A stretch of 64,000 nucleotides of DNA from Bog-756 sp963806455 (GCA_963806455.1 CAWDXZ010000004.1:62001-126000), one strand, 5' to 3'; positions 52,888 to 62,241 are shown, counted from the first letter of the stretch. A program made the numbers and translations. Notes: generated by a model from the letters alone, not told the origin.

Positions 52888-54522
52888 GTGACCATGGACT
52901 CCTCCACCACGATCGTCCGACTGTTCGGCCACGTCACGATTTAGGCCACCATCCTCGTCCCGACCGTCGTCGAGAGCGCGAGAGGCTGGCGACCCGAGGC
53001 TGACGATGCAGTCATCGCCATCAGATCGTGGTCCGTTCTCACCTGGCACGGCCCACTCCTCAACGAGTATTCGTCGTCATCGCAACATGGTCACGTCGTC
53101 CGCGATCTCGGCCCGCTCGGCTTCTGGCTCCTCGCCCTGCCCGTCCATATCGATCCCTCTCAAGGGCTCTTGTGGGGCTCGGCGATCTGTTGTGGCATGG
53201 TCCTCTCCGCATCGATGGAGGCGGCCTGGTCGAGTGGGAGCTGGATCGCCGGCACGTGCCTCGCCCTTGTTGTCGTCGACCTCCTCTGGCACTTCCCCGA
53301 GGTGTTCTCCAATCTCCCGTGGAATCCCTACTTCGGCCTGGTGTTTCTGCTTGCCACTGTGGTCCTGGCCTGGGTCGTTGCGAGCGGATCGGCCCGCTGG
53401 TGGCCACTTCTCGTCTTTTCCGCCTCGGTGTCGGCACAGTCCCACTACTTCTACGCCGCACCGTCCCTGGCCCTGCTCCTCGGTGCACCGCTGCTGCTGT
53501 GGGCCCTGGGGGGTCGTCCCGATGGCGCCCGGTGGGTCGGCTACGGAGTCATGGTCGGCATCATCTGTTGGGCGGCGCCGATCGTCGAACAGGTCGGCGG
53601 ACGTCCGGGAAACCTCTCCTTACTGCTCGATGGCAGACCGCGGTCGACGCTCGGACTCGAATTCGGACTGCAACAGTTGGGCGTGGCGGGATCGCCGGAG
53701 CCGATCTGGCTCCGTCAGCTCCCGGGCACGTTTCACGGACTGTTCTCCTTCGTCCATTCGTCCACGGCTGCCTACGGCCTCGGGGTGCTGTGCTCCCTCG
53801 GCCTCATCACCGTCCTGGCGCGCCGGTACGGGCACGTACTCCTCGCCGCCCTCAGCGGGGTGGCCCTCCTCCTCGCGCTGGCCTCGATCCTGGCGCACGG
53901 CTCCATGCCGGTCCAGAACGCGGCCATCTACTGGACGTGCTTGAGCGAGGTCTCCTGGGTCATGGGCGCCCTGTTGTGGGCGGTCGTCGCGTCGGCTCTG
54001 GTCACCCTGGCCGGAGACCTGTGGGGTCGGCGCGCCGCTCCGACCCGGCGACGTCACCACCTGCGAGGTCATCCGGTTCGGTTGGTGACGATCCCGTTCC
54101 TCCTCACCGTCTTGGGCCTGAGCGGAGCCGTGGCTATCGACAAGATCGTTGGATCGCCCTTGGTCAAGGTTGATTCGCGGCAGATCGCCCTCGACGGTCG
54201 GGCGGCGACGAGCATCCGGCGATTGGTGCCGTCGGGCCCGGTGACGGTGGCGGTACAGCCGACATCGGGGGTGAGCTTGATCGGAGTGGCATGGCAACTG
54301 ACCGGTTCCGGTCGCCGGGTCGGGCTCGAGCCCAACTACGACCCCGCGACCTGCCGCCACCGGCCACCCCGCATCGTCGCCCGCGCATGCTCCTTCGGCC
54401 TGCCGCCAGACTACGCCGCGGTGGCCTCCGACCTCAACCCGCCGGCACACGCCCTCTGGCACCTCGTCTCGGTGACAGGAGGCACGGCCCGGGTACCCTT
54501 GGCCGTCATCCGAGCTCGGTGA
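52888..54522 (+). pseudogene. GT-C-like polytopic membrane protein with early in-frame TAG
   Basis: From GTG at 52888 (or ATG at 52894) the frame encodes a first hydrophobic stretch ending GHVTI, then TAG at 52942-52944. It continues without shift as ATILVPTVVES and RPEADDAVIAIRSW, and then through about nine membrane segments to 54522. The first-loop acidic pair, HGPLLNEYSSSSQHG and DLGPLGFWLLALPVH resemble loop 1 of uncharacterised actinobacterial GT-C transferases. Restart at the TTG at 53170 would give 450 residues but would lose this loop. Full length about 545. Mutation or sequencing error are both possible. Confidence 0.6.
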
Positions 54523-54528
54523 CGCTCG

Positions 54529-54941
54529 GTGACGACGGCGTGCGGGGGGACAACACAACCCTCACCCATTCCGACAGTCTCGACGGGAAGGGTCATCGCG
54601 GCTGCGACCCAAAACGACATGGCGGTGCTCGACACGGCCGTGGGCGTGTACGGCGCCAGCAGCGGCTACAGCGGGTCCATCCCGCCACAGACGGCCCCGA
54701 ACTTTTACGACCAAGAATGCTCGAGCGTCGTCACGCCGACATCGGGGTCCGGTCTGTCGCCTTCCCGCACACCTTCCCGAATGGAATCCTGTCCATCCAA
54801 CTCACGGCCGGCGATACCACGGGTGCCCCCGGTTACCTGACCATCTCCGCCGGCACCACGAATACGGCGGGGTTTACCTACGTCACGAGCGCGGGTACAT
54901 CAAGCACATTCCGAATCAACTACCGGGCACGAGGTTTCTAG
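54529..54941 (+). pseudogene. Tail-fibre-like C-terminal fragment, frameshifted
   Basis: One frame reads ATQNDMAVLDTAVG, then YSGSIPPQTAPNFYDQE. After a minus-one change near 54750, the next frame gives VAFPHTFPNGILSIQLTAG, then GYLTISAGTTNTAGFTYVTS and FRINYRARGF. The second part resembles gp53-like or related C-terminal domains of phage tail fibres. A start codon and the main body are missing. It lies directly after the membrane gene. Confidence 0.5.
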
Positions 54942-54945
54942 ACAA

Positions 54946-55110
54946 ATGATTGCAATCGAACACGTTCACCCCGAGGGCCACTCCTCGTTCCAGTGGGTCG
55001 ACCTGACTCACGGCGAGCTGATGAAGCTGCAAAGCCTGCCCGCTTGCGCTCCACTTGACCGCGGCCCTCGGGTCTACTTCCTGAGCCAGCCGACGCACCC
55101 GCTTTACGTC
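54946..55110 (+). CDS. Possible truncated small protein
   Basis: ATG at 54946 opens AIEHVHPEGHSSFQWVDLTHGEL, continuing for about 55 plausible residues (to QPTHPLYV). The frame then runs on to 55242 through what is the antisense of the membrane pseudogene. The 3' end is probably lost at a junction near 55110. It may be a phage-type or mobile-element protein. Confidence 0.35.
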
Positions 55111-55853
55111 AAAGAGGACGCCGAGGACGCCGAGGCGGTAGCGCGGCAGTCGGCCGCCCCCACGACGGTCTCTCCAGCATTCCGAGCAGAGCGAAGAGGC
55201 TCCCCATCGTCAAGCAGATGCTCCAGGCCAGATCCTCGTTGAAGACATAGGGAATCGCAGCCAGGAGCATGAAGACCGAGCCGCCCATGATGGTGGCCAT
55301 CAGCACGCCGTAGGAGGTCGCCTCGGCCCACCCATCGCCACCTGGCCGCGGATGAGGATACGGACTCGCCACAGCAGCATCGAGGCGAACAGCCCGGTGA
55401 GGAGCCACGCCACCAGCCTGGACGGCGCCGTCAGCTTGCCGTCCAGGCTGTGCGTGAAGGCCAGGATGGGCATCCGGATCAGGGTGGGGAAGAGGTTGAA
55501 GTAGGTGTACTCGCGACCGTCGTGTATGAACCCTTCGATGCCGATACCGGGCTTGAACAGCCACAGATGGCCGGCGAACATGGCCCGGGCCTGGAGGTCG
55601 TAGAAGTTGTCCTCGTAGGCTGTCTTGCGCAGGAAATTGAGTGATTCCCAGGGACCCTACAACGTCCAGAGGAACGGCACTGCCGAGAGGGCAATAGCCA
55701 CGAGGACGGCGATGGTATAGCGCCGACGACCGGCTGCGATCCACACGGGTACTTCGTGATCATCCCGAGGCTCGGCCGCACCGGCATCGTCCGTGCCTGT
55801 GTCGGTCTGAGTGTTCGAACTTTCATCGATCGCCGCGGCGGTACCCATGGATG
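55109..55853 (-). pseudogene. Membrane protein gene with TAG, frameshift and truncation
   Basis: From ATG at 55853 the protein runs MGTAAAIDESS, a basic segment and first helix IAVLVAIALSAVPFLWTL, then TAG at 55657-55659. The frame goes on with GPWESLNFLRKTAYEDNFYDL and MFAGHLWLFKPGIGIEGFIHDGR up to LIRGQVAMG. A one-base slip in a GGGTGGG run near 55330 moves it to WAEATSYGVLMATIMGG and FNEDLAWSICLTMGSLFALLG. The frame leaves coding sequence after ERPSWGR near 55170. Only the first third of a GT-C-like membrane protein seems to remain. Confidence 0.75.
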
Positions 55854-56082
55854 CGTTCCGGCCCTCCCCTATTCCGAGGGAGTGTAGCGAGCTATGGCCC
55901 ATTGGGACCATCACCACCGACGACGTCTGGGATTCTCTCGTACGAGGCGGAGGAGCGTCCACCCCGTCACTTCGGCTCGCCGACCATCGCTCGGTCGCTC
56001 CCAGCTCGTGCCGTGGTGAACTGCCATCGGAACGACTGGCCCCAGGCCAGTGAGCTATCACTTGGTGGCATAATCGGAAACT

Positions 56083-57333
56083 ATGGCGAGGGAGGTCACT
56101 CGGAGTACCAGCACTGAGGAGGGGGGCGGTAGCGGGGCAACCGAGACGTTGGAGCAGCAGCGGTTCCTGCCATCAGGAAATGAAGCCGGTACGCCACCAG
56201 AGGATCGAGCCTTCCGACCGGACGTGGAAGGTCTCCGAGCCGTGACGATGTTGTTGATCGTGCTCGTTCATGCTGGCGTACCCCAGATGCAGGGCGGCAC
56301 GGTCGGCCAGGACGCTTTTTTTGTGATCTCGGGATTCGTCATCACCGGGGTACTGCTCCGAGAGCACTTGGCCGAGGGGGGAATCAGCTTCTTGCAGTTC
56401 TATGCCCGTCGAGCACGCAGAATTCTTCCCATGGCGATGCTTGTCATCGTCGTGGTCCTGGTGGCGGTGAGCCTCCTGGCCAACCATCGGGATGCGGTGG
56501 CGGCGGCCAGTGACGGCCGATGGTCGGCTCTGTTCGTCGGCAACTTCCATTTCGCCAGGGTCGACCCGAACGTCTTGGTTCTTCGCCAGTCCCCCTTCGG
56601 ACAATATTGGTCTCTGGCCGTCGAAGAGCAGTTCTACCTGGTGTACCCGGCATTCTTCATCCTGCTCATGGTCCTACCCGGCAGCTGGTCAAGGGGTCGG
56701 CGCCTCGCATTTGGCTTGATCGGCGTAGTCGTTTCCTCCTTCGCGGTATCGGTGATCACCTCGGCCGCGGGTCAACTCGGACCCTACTATTCACCGTTTA
56801 CACGAGCCTGGGAATTGGCCTTTGGCGGTCTGGTGGCACTGGCGACGCCTTATCTGAAGGGCCTTCCCACTGCTGTCGCCGCCGCTCTGACCTGGGCGGG
56901 GCTTTTGGGCCTGGTGCTGGCGGCACATCTGGTGCAAGTGGCGACTCCGTGGCCGGGATACATAGCGGCAGTGCCGGTGGCGTGCGTGTCCCTCATCATC
57001 TTGGGTGGGGCTGCCGCCCCCCGATGGGGCGCAGAGGTCCTGCTCGGATCCCCCCCTTTCCGCTGGGTCGGACGGTGGACGTACTCGTGGTATCTGTGGC
57101 ACCTGGCATTCATTGTGATGGCAGCCGAGTACGGGCGCGTGGTCTACGGATCCCTCTCGGTGACGTTGCGCCTCGGACTCTGCGCCCTGGCCCTGGTCGT
57201 CGCGGCCATCACCTACTTCGTCATCGAGAATCCGATTCGGCATTCGAAGCGATTGGCTCAGAGTCCCCGAGCCTCGCTGGTCGGTGCTGTACTGCTCATC
57301 GCCACCTGTGTGGCATTCACGTTGGTCTTTTAG
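56083..57333 (+). CDS. Acyltransferase-3 family membrane protein (OafA-like)
   Basis: 416 residues with ten to eleven membrane helices. FRPDVEGLRAVTMLLIVLVHAG opens the domain, and the catalytic-His region and YARRARRILP motif follow. YWSLAVEEQFYLVYP and the C-terminal YSWYLWHLAFI complete the signature. It has no SGNH hydrolase domain, unlike many relatives of similar position. Transfers an acetyl or other acyl group to a surface glycan. It is intact in the middle of decayed genes. ATG at 56083. Confidence 0.87.
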   Translation: MAREVTRSTSTEEGGGSGATETLEQQRFLPSGNEAGTPPEDRAFRPDVEGLRAVTMLLIVLVHAGVPQMQGGTVGQDAFFVISGFVITGVLLREHLAEGGISFLQFYARRARRILPMAMLVIVVVLVAVSLLANHRDAVAAASDGRWSALFVGNFHFARVDPNVLVLRQSPFGQYWSLAVEEQFYLVYPAFFILLMVLPGSWSRGRRLAFGLIGVVVSSFAVSVITSAAGQLGPYYSPFTRAWELAFGGLVALATPYLKGLPTAVAAALTWAGLLGLVLAAHLVQVATPWPGYIAAVPVACVSLIILGGAAAPRWGAEVLLGSPPFRWVGRWTYSWYLWHLAFIVMAAEYGRVVYGSLSVTLRLGLCALALVVAAITYFVIENPIRHSKRLAQSPRASLVGAVLLIATCVAFTLVF

Positions 57334-57785
57334 GACGGGGGTGGGGCGTCGATGGCTCCCGGGGAGGTCGACTTCGTGGCGGTGCCCTCATCCGCATTCG
57401 AGCCGTCGCTGACAAGAGTCGATTGGCGGTCGGAACCGGAGGCCGCAACTTGGGCGGCTCCCTCACGACTGTACCGCCTGGCCTCGAGTCGCTTGCTCCA
57501 TCGCATCAGGGGACGTTCCAGAAGGAACCACGACAACAGTGTGAAGAAGAGCGTCACCAACAGAGCCACGACGACTCGGAGCACGTCAGGCCAATGGGGA
57601 TCGAAGTACCGGATGGCAAAGAACACCGGCAGGTGCCAGAGATAGAACCCGTAGGACACGATGCCAAGCGCGACGATCGGTCTGAGCTCGAACAGGCGTC
57701 GGGCCGCCCATCGGCCATCGAGGATCGCCAGCAGGAGCACGGCACAGGCCGCATCGACGGCTACGAATCCGCCACGATCGAGCAT
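57330..57785 (-). pseudogene. C-terminal fragment of a second acyltransferase-3
   Basis: Only the last third remains: VDAACAVLLLAILDG, RPIVALGIVSYGFYLWHLPVFF, then LLVTLFFTLLSWFLLERPLMRWSKRL and a charged tail. Upstream of about 57785 the frame becomes GC-rich shadow, so the 5' two-thirds were lost at a junction. The fragment ends 4 bp inside the end of the intact acyltransferase gene, tail to tail. Confidence 0.75.
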
Positions 57786-58351
57786 TCCCCATCGCCATCG
57801 CCTTGACGGCGCTTGTCCTCGCCGGCGCCGCTTTCGGTGCTGTGGCGACGTCGGGCGGCCACACGTCGGCCCCGCCGGTCGCACTCGTGCAGCGGTCCGA
57901 CGCCACGGCGCCGACGACCTCGACGACCGCCCCGGTTCCTTCGACGACGACTCCCACGACGGTCGCATCGGCCCCGGACTCGTCGCCTACGCCTTCGGGT
58001 TCGTCGGACAAGGCGCCGACGCCGGTGGTTGCCCCTGCGGCCGCACAGAGCGCCCCCACGACGACCGTGCCGGCCGTGACTCCGACGACCACGACGGCGA
58101 CCGTGCCGCCTGGTCCGTATTGCACCGGCACGCTCGCCGCAAATCAGGCCGCTACCGACTGACCTCCCACTGGTCAGCAACCGGCCGACGGCGACTACCA
58201 GCTAGAGACTTGCGCCGATAGCGTCGGGACGTTCGTCGAGGGCGGCCAGGTGATCGACCTGGCGTCGCCAATGCAGACCGCGCCGAACTGGTATCGCTCC
58301 TAGAGCGGCTGTGCTGTTATCGACATGTTCGTGAATGTCGATGTCCGCTAG
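57786..58351 (+). pseudogene. Truncated secreted Thr/Pro-rich protein with shifted C-terminus
   Basis: A hydrophobic signal-like start (FPIAIALTALVLAGAAFGAVAT) lacks its initiator at the junction. A long Thr/Ser/Pro linker follows to a TGA at 58160. Another frame then encodes DYQLETCADSVGTFVEGG and SPMQTAPNWYRS, TAG at 58301 and SGCAVIDMFVNVDVR. The QTAPNWY motif matches QTAPNFY in the fragment at 54.7 kb. Probably a decayed cargo or surface protein. Confidence 0.5.
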
Positions 58352-58590
58352 AACTGCTGAACTCCATGCCGAACGTGTACGAGGCGCCGGCCGTTAGCCC
58401 TGTGATGACGAATGGCGTTGCACCGGTAACGGCAATCCCCGAGCCGGCAGAACTGACCACGACTTCGGCGTTTCCGACGACCGAGCCATTCTGAGTCAGA
58501 TACACGATGCCCGTGGCGTTGGAACCGACTCCAATATATGACGCAAATGTAACGATAACTTTGCCATTGGCGCCGGCCACCTCTCGTTCT
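58340..58590 (-). pseudogene. Fragment of a beta-rich secreted or tail-like protein
   Basis: The frame reads GKVIVTFASYIGVGSNATGI, VYLTQNGSVVGNAEVVVSS, FVITGLTAGASYTFGMEFSS, suggesting a beta-sandwich. It loses sense at both ends, with a tail SGHRHSRTCR before the stop at 58317. No start codon belongs to it, since the 5' side runs into an HTH gene. Confidence 0.45.
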
Positions 58591-58615
58591 TCGGCCGCGG
58601 TGGTGGGTGGATGGG

Positions 58616-58825
58616 TTAAACGATGTTCGGACGGTAGGAACGGCGAAACTCTCTGTACGACTCCATGGGGATGCCGATACGCCGGCCTGGGAACCGAACG
58701 GCCGGCAGTTCGCCGTCGCGGACCCACCGAAGAACTGTGAGGTAGTGGACACCGAGGTCGTCGGCGACCGTCTGCGCCTTCACGAATTCGGCGGTACTCG
58801 TCTCTACGTCAAATGTGGCTGTCAT
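58616..58825 (-). CDS. Excisionase-like helix-turn-helix protein
   Basis: 69 residues of the MerR-like/HTH_17 type: KAQTVADDLGVHYLTVLRWVRDGELPAVRFPGRR is the helix-turn-helix and wing. The ATG at 58825 overlaps the stop of the upstream HTH gene by 4 bp. Likely a recombination directionality factor or a small regulator of the integrase element. Confidence 0.78.
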   Translation of the reverse strand: MTATFDVETSTAEFVKAQTVADDLGVHYLTVLRWVRDGELPAVRFPGRRIGIPMESYREFRRSYRPNIV

Positions 58826-59004
58826 GCGTCATCCTCGAATACGGCGATCAGGCGAGGCACTGGCACGTACCAGCGGCTCGCCACCTTGACGCCCGGTATC
58901 TCCCGACGCCGCAACATGGCGTCGACTGTGGCAACAGAAAGGCCGAGATAGTCGACCGTCTGCCTTGTGTCCCAAAGCTGCGGCGGTGACTCAGTTGTCT
59001 GCAT
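58822..59004 (-). CDS. Excisionase-like helix-turn-helix protein (upstream copy)
   Basis: 60 residues with HTH_17 pattern LWDTRQTVDYLGLSVATVDAMLRRREIPGVKVASRWYVP. The ATG at 59004 has a strong GAGGAG Shine-Dalgarno. It is coupled to the second HTH gene by a 4-bp overlap. Two different xis-like proteins in tandem are unusual. Confidence 0.78.
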   Translation of the reverse strand: MQTTESPPQLWDTRQTVDYLGLSVATVDAMLRRREIPGVKVASRWYVPVPRLIAVFEDDA

Positions 59005-59034
59005 TGTGCTCCTCGTAGGACAGGGAGCGGAGAA

Positions 59035-59363
59035 TCAGATCCTTGTGAAATCACAGTAACGCGGCCGCGAATCCTTTGGCGCGACTCCGGAGTCGTGTCG
59101 GCGTCGATCCGCTCGTCGACGATGGCGTTACGTCGTTCCGTGAGTGCCTGACCCCAAAGACGGAAAGCGATCAGGGATAGGCCAAACGGCGGGATCTTGA
59201 AGGACCGCGTCGCTTTCCGCTCGGCCGCCTGGTCCGCTGCCCGCTCGGCCGCCCTGATCACTGCCGGCCGGGCCCCGGGGTAGTAATGCTCGACCGTTCG
59301 CTTTGCTGCCCTGACGCCCTCACGGACCGCGGCGGCGATCGGGTTCGGGCAAGGGGGCACCAC
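59035..59363 (-). CDS. Hypothetical protein of the integrase module
   Basis: From GTG at 59363: a plausible basic, Ala-rich helical N-terminus (NPIAAAVREGVRAAKRTVEHYYPG...RAAERAADQAAERK), then FKIPPFGLSLIAFRLWGQALTERRNAIVDERIDA. The frame stays open to 58848 across the HTH gene, so the true end is uncertain; I place it near 59035. It could be a replication or transfer-related remnant. Confidence 0.4.
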
Positions 59364-59387
59364 CAGCCAGGAACGCCCGCACAGCGC

Positions 59388-60557
59388 CTAGACTGCGGAA
59401 GTAGGATCGGCCGGCAGTGCCCGAGCCATCGCCGAGGCCGCGGCCTTCTCTCGCTCGTCTGTCGGATGCCCGTAGGTCGACAGGATGAGGCGGCCGCCGT
59501 CGACGTGGCCGAGCGTGTCGGCCGCCTGCCGCACGTCGACACCGGCGGCGAGCATGTTCGTGGTCGCGTAGTGCCGGAATGAGTGCAAGCTGACGCCCTG
59601 TATCCCAAGATCCTTCGCCGCCCGGGAAACGTGAGCCGAAAGGGTGTCCGGATTCAGGCAACGTGACGAATCGGGCCAGGTCGAGAGGACGAATGCGTCA
59701 GATGCCACGGTGAGGCCGGCATCGTCGGCCCGGGATCCGCACCACGCCACCCACGCCTCGATCAAGGGCACTGCCTCGGGTGCAAGGGCGACCGAACGTT
59801 CCCGGCCGCCCTTTGTCCCCTTCTCGTGGTTGGCCCCGTTTAGATGGTAGACAGAGCGCCGAATGTGAATGTGCTCCGGAGTGATGTCGGTCCATCGGAG
59901 GGCGCAAAGCTCGCCGTCACGGGCCCCGGTCAGCACGGCGAGGCGTAGGGCCATCTTCCACACTTCGGTAGGCATGGCGTCGATCAGGGCCGTGATCTCG
60001 TCGGGCGTCGGCAGGCGCTTACGTCCGCTTTGGATCGACGGCAGGTTCGCCCTTGCCACCGGGTTCGATGCGATCCACCCATTTTTCACTGCCAGTCCAA
60101 GGCCAGCAGATAGCACGGCGATGTACCGGCGAACCGATGACGGCTTGAGGTTGGAATGGGCCCGAATCAGTGCGTCGATGTCCCGGCCTTCGAGGTCGCT
60201 GACCGAGACATCGCCCAAGGCCGGATTTATGACTTGCTCGATCGTTCGCCGGGCTTCGGCAATAGTCAGCGGGGCCCGGGGTTTCGTCTCAAGGGATGTG
60301 ACGTACTCCGCCATCACAGAGCGGACGGTGGCATTGCTGCCGAGAGTTTCCGAACGGCTCTCGGCGACGAACGCGGTCAGCGCTGCCCGCGCCGCCGTGA
60401 TGTTCTTTGCGCGGACGGTCCTGCTCGCGTGCCGCGGCCGGCCGGTGACCGGATCCTTGCCGACGTAGACCCGCAAGCGGTACGAGCCCGGAGAGATCTC
60501 GGTGAATGACCCGCTGCCTTTAGACCGGCGTCCACTATTCTTGTCCGCACGTACCAT
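59388..60557 (-). CDS. int: Tyrosine recombinase / phage-type integrase
   Basis: 389 residues. An N-terminal AP2-like arm-binding segment (GSGSFTEISPGSYRLRVYVGKDP), a SAM-like core-binding domain (about 80-170) and the catalytic domain follow. Catalytic residues are visible: Arg in TGARDGELCALRW, Lys in EKGTKGGRERSV, His and Arg in LHSFRHYATT, His in ADTLGHVDG, nucleophile Tyr in LILSTYGH. All are intact. ATG at 60557, 39 bp before tRNA-Ser(GCU). Confidence 0.93.
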   Translation of the reverse strand: MVRADKNSGRRSKGSGSFTEISPGSYRLRVYVGKDPVTGRPRHASRTVRAKNITAARAALTAFVAESRSETLGSNATVRSVMAEYVTSLETKPRAPLTIAEARRTIEQVINPALGDVSVSDLEGRDIDALIRAHSNLKPSSVRRYIAVLSAGLGLAVKNGWIASNPVARANLPSIQSGRKRLPTPDEITALIDAMPTEVWKMALRLAVLTGARDGELCALRWTDITPEHIHIRRSVYHLNGANHEKGTKGGRERSVALAPEAVPLIEAWVAWCGSRADDAGLTVASDAFVLSTWPDSSRCLNPDTLSAHVSRAAKDLGIQGVSLHSFRHYATTNMLAAGVDVRQAADTLGHVDGGRLILSTYGHPTDEREKAAASAMARALPADPTSAV

Positions 60558-60559
60558 CA

Positions 60560-60595
60560 GGACACCATCGTGTCAGTTAGTGTCCAGATAGTGCC
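60560..60595. repeat. Iterated GTGTC half-sites between int and tRNA
   Basis: GGACAC (60560) pairs with GTGTCC (60580). GTGTC recurs at 60570 and 60580 and GTGCC at 60591, with 10-11-bp phasing. They lie in the 39 bp between the integrase start and the tRNA. Likely integrase or excisionase binding sites, or an operator for int. Confidence 0.55.
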
Positions 60596-60596
60596 C

Positions 60597-60685
60597 GGAG
60601 AGGTGCGAGAGCGGCCGAATCGGACTCACTGCTAATGAGTTGACCTGGGGAACTGGGTCCGAGGGTTCAAATCCCTCCCTCTCCG
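60597..60685 (+). tRNA. tRNA-Ser (anticodon GCU)
   Basis: 89-nt class-II cloverleaf. Acceptor GGAGAGG pairs with CCTCTCC, discriminator G. The anticodon stem ACTCA/TGAGT holds loop CTGCTAA with anticodon GCT. Long variable arm, then T-arm GAGGG-TTCAAAT-CCCTC. CCA is not encoded. Reads AGC/AGU codons. Confidence 0.95.
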
Positions 60686-60822
60686 CTAGTGCGCGCTGTA
60701 CGGGCCGACCCACCCGCCGCGCCCACCGGGGCGGACAGGAGGGTCCTGCTGTGCCACGTGGCTCCCGCCGGGATGGCCGCCCTTCGAGCCTTCGGGCTCG
60801 GTGACCCCGGTAGATTGGTCCG

Positions 60823-62241
60823 GTGACCGAGCGGTACTGGATCGAGACCCTGGGCTGCCCGAAGAACCGTGTCGACTCCGACAAGCTGGTCGGGTTGCTG
60901 GCCGCCGAGGGCCTCGAGGCTGCCGCCCATCCCCGTGACGCCGACCTGGTGGTGGTGAACACCTGCGCGTTCATCGAGGCGGCTCGGGAGGAGTCGATCG
61001 AGACCGTGCTGGCCCTCTCGGGTGTCCGGCGCACCGGGGCCCGGCTGGTCGTGACCGGGTGCATGGCCGAGCGGTACCGTGAGGAGCTGGCAGACGCCCT
61101 CCCCGAGGTCGATCTGGTGGCGCCCTTCGGAGCTTCGCTGACCGACCATGGGCGTCAGGCCACCGGAACACCGGTGGTGCTCGGACGGACGCACGGTCCC
61201 TCGGTCCCCGGGGCCGGTGCCGGAGCCGGGGTAGCGCTTCCCTCCTTCGACCTCCTCAACTTGCCCCGACCGCCGGCCACTGCCCCCTGGTCGTATGTGA
61301 AAGTGGCCGAGGGGTGCGACCGGAGGTGCGGCTTCTGTGCCATTCCGTCCTTCCGAGGTCGGCAGCGCTCCCGCGCCGCGGCCTCGATCCTCGACGAGGT
61401 CGAGCAGCTCGGCGGCCCCGAGGGATCGTTGCGCGAGGTCGTACTGGTGGCCCAGGACCTGGCGTCGTACGGCCTCGACCGGTCGGCCGGGAAGGGCCGT
61501 CCGGATGATGGCCGTCCGAGGGCCACCACCCGCCCGATCGCGGATCTGGTCGCCGCGGTGGCGGCCCGGGTGCCATGGACCCGCCTGCTCTACCTCTACC
61601 CCTCCGCCCTCGACGACGCCCTGGTCGACACCATCCTGGGCACCGGCGTGCCCTATTTCGACCTCTCCCTGCAGCACGTGTCCCGGCCACTGGTGCAGCG
61701 GATGCGTCGTTGGGGTGAGGGCGACCGGTTCCTCGAGCGGATCCGGTCGATCCGCACGTCCGAGCCGAACGCCGCCTTCCGGTCCTCGTTCATCATCGGG
61801 TATCCCGGGGAGACCGAGTCCGACCACGACCAGCTGCTCGACTGGATCGACGAGGCCCAGATCGACTGGGTCGGGTTCTTCCCCTTCAGCGAGGAGATCG
61901 GCACCTACGCGGCCGGACTCGATGACCAGGTGCCGGCCGAGCTCGTCGCCGAACGGCTCGGCGAGTGCTCCGAGCGGCAGGACGCCATCACCGCCCGGAA
62001 GCGCGACGAGCTCATCGGCACGACGGTGGAGGTTCTGGTGGACGCGCCCGGCGAGGGGAGGACCTACCGGGAGGCGCCCGAAATCGACGGCGTGGTGTCG
62101 GTGCCCGGGGACCTGCCGGTGGGGTCGTTCGTCGACGCCGTGGTCACGGGGGCGGACGGTCCGGATCTGATGGCGGCCCCGGGCAGCACGTCAGGCCCGG
62201 TTGTCGTGGCTGGCGCCGGTGTGCCGGTGGCGGTCCGATGA
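60823..62241 (+). CDS. rimO: Ribosomal protein uS12 methylthiotransferase RimO
   Basis: 472 residues. An N-terminal UPF0004 domain (IETLGCPKNRVDSDKL, VNTCAFI, VTGCMAERY, with the three auxiliary-cluster Cys) is followed by the radical-SAM domain with CDRRCGFCAIPSFRG, and a TRAM domain at the end (VEVLVDAPGEGRTYREAP). It adds a methylthio group to an Asp of S12. GTG at 60823. The ATGA overlap shows coupling to pgsA. Confidence 0.94.
   Translation: MTERYWIETLGCPKNRVDSDKLVGLLAAEGLEAAAHPRDADLVVVNTCAFIEAAREESIETVLALSGVRRTGARLVVTGCMAERYREELADALPEVDLVAPFGASLTDHGRQATGTPVVLGRTHGPSVPGAGAGAGVALPSFDLLNLPRPPATAPWSYVKVAEGCDRRCGFCAIPSFRGRQRSRAAASILDEVEQLGGPEGSLREVVLVAQDLASYGLDRSAGKGRPDDGRPRATTRPIADLVAAVAARVPWTRLLYLYPSALDDALVDTILGTGVPYFDLSLQHVSRPLVQRMRRWGEGDRFLERIRSIRTSEPNAAFRSSFIIGYPGETESDHDQLLDWIDEAQIDWVGFFPFSEEIGTYAAGLDDQVPAELVAERLGECSERQDAITARKRDELIGTTVEVLVDAPGEGRTYREAPEIDGVVSVPGDLPVGSFVDAVVTGADGPDLMAAPGSTSGPVVVAGAGVPVAVR

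Larger units (their letters stand above)
54523..60595. mobile_element. Decayed integrated element with tyrosine integrase module
   Basis: Integrase and two excisionase-like HTH genes on the minus strand end next to tRNA-Ser(GCU). Leftward are frameshifted or truncated genes with tail-fibre-like pieces. The left border is not defined: the damaged region begins at about 52.9-54.5 kb. I found no copy of the tRNA end to serve as the other attachment site. Confidence 0.5.
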
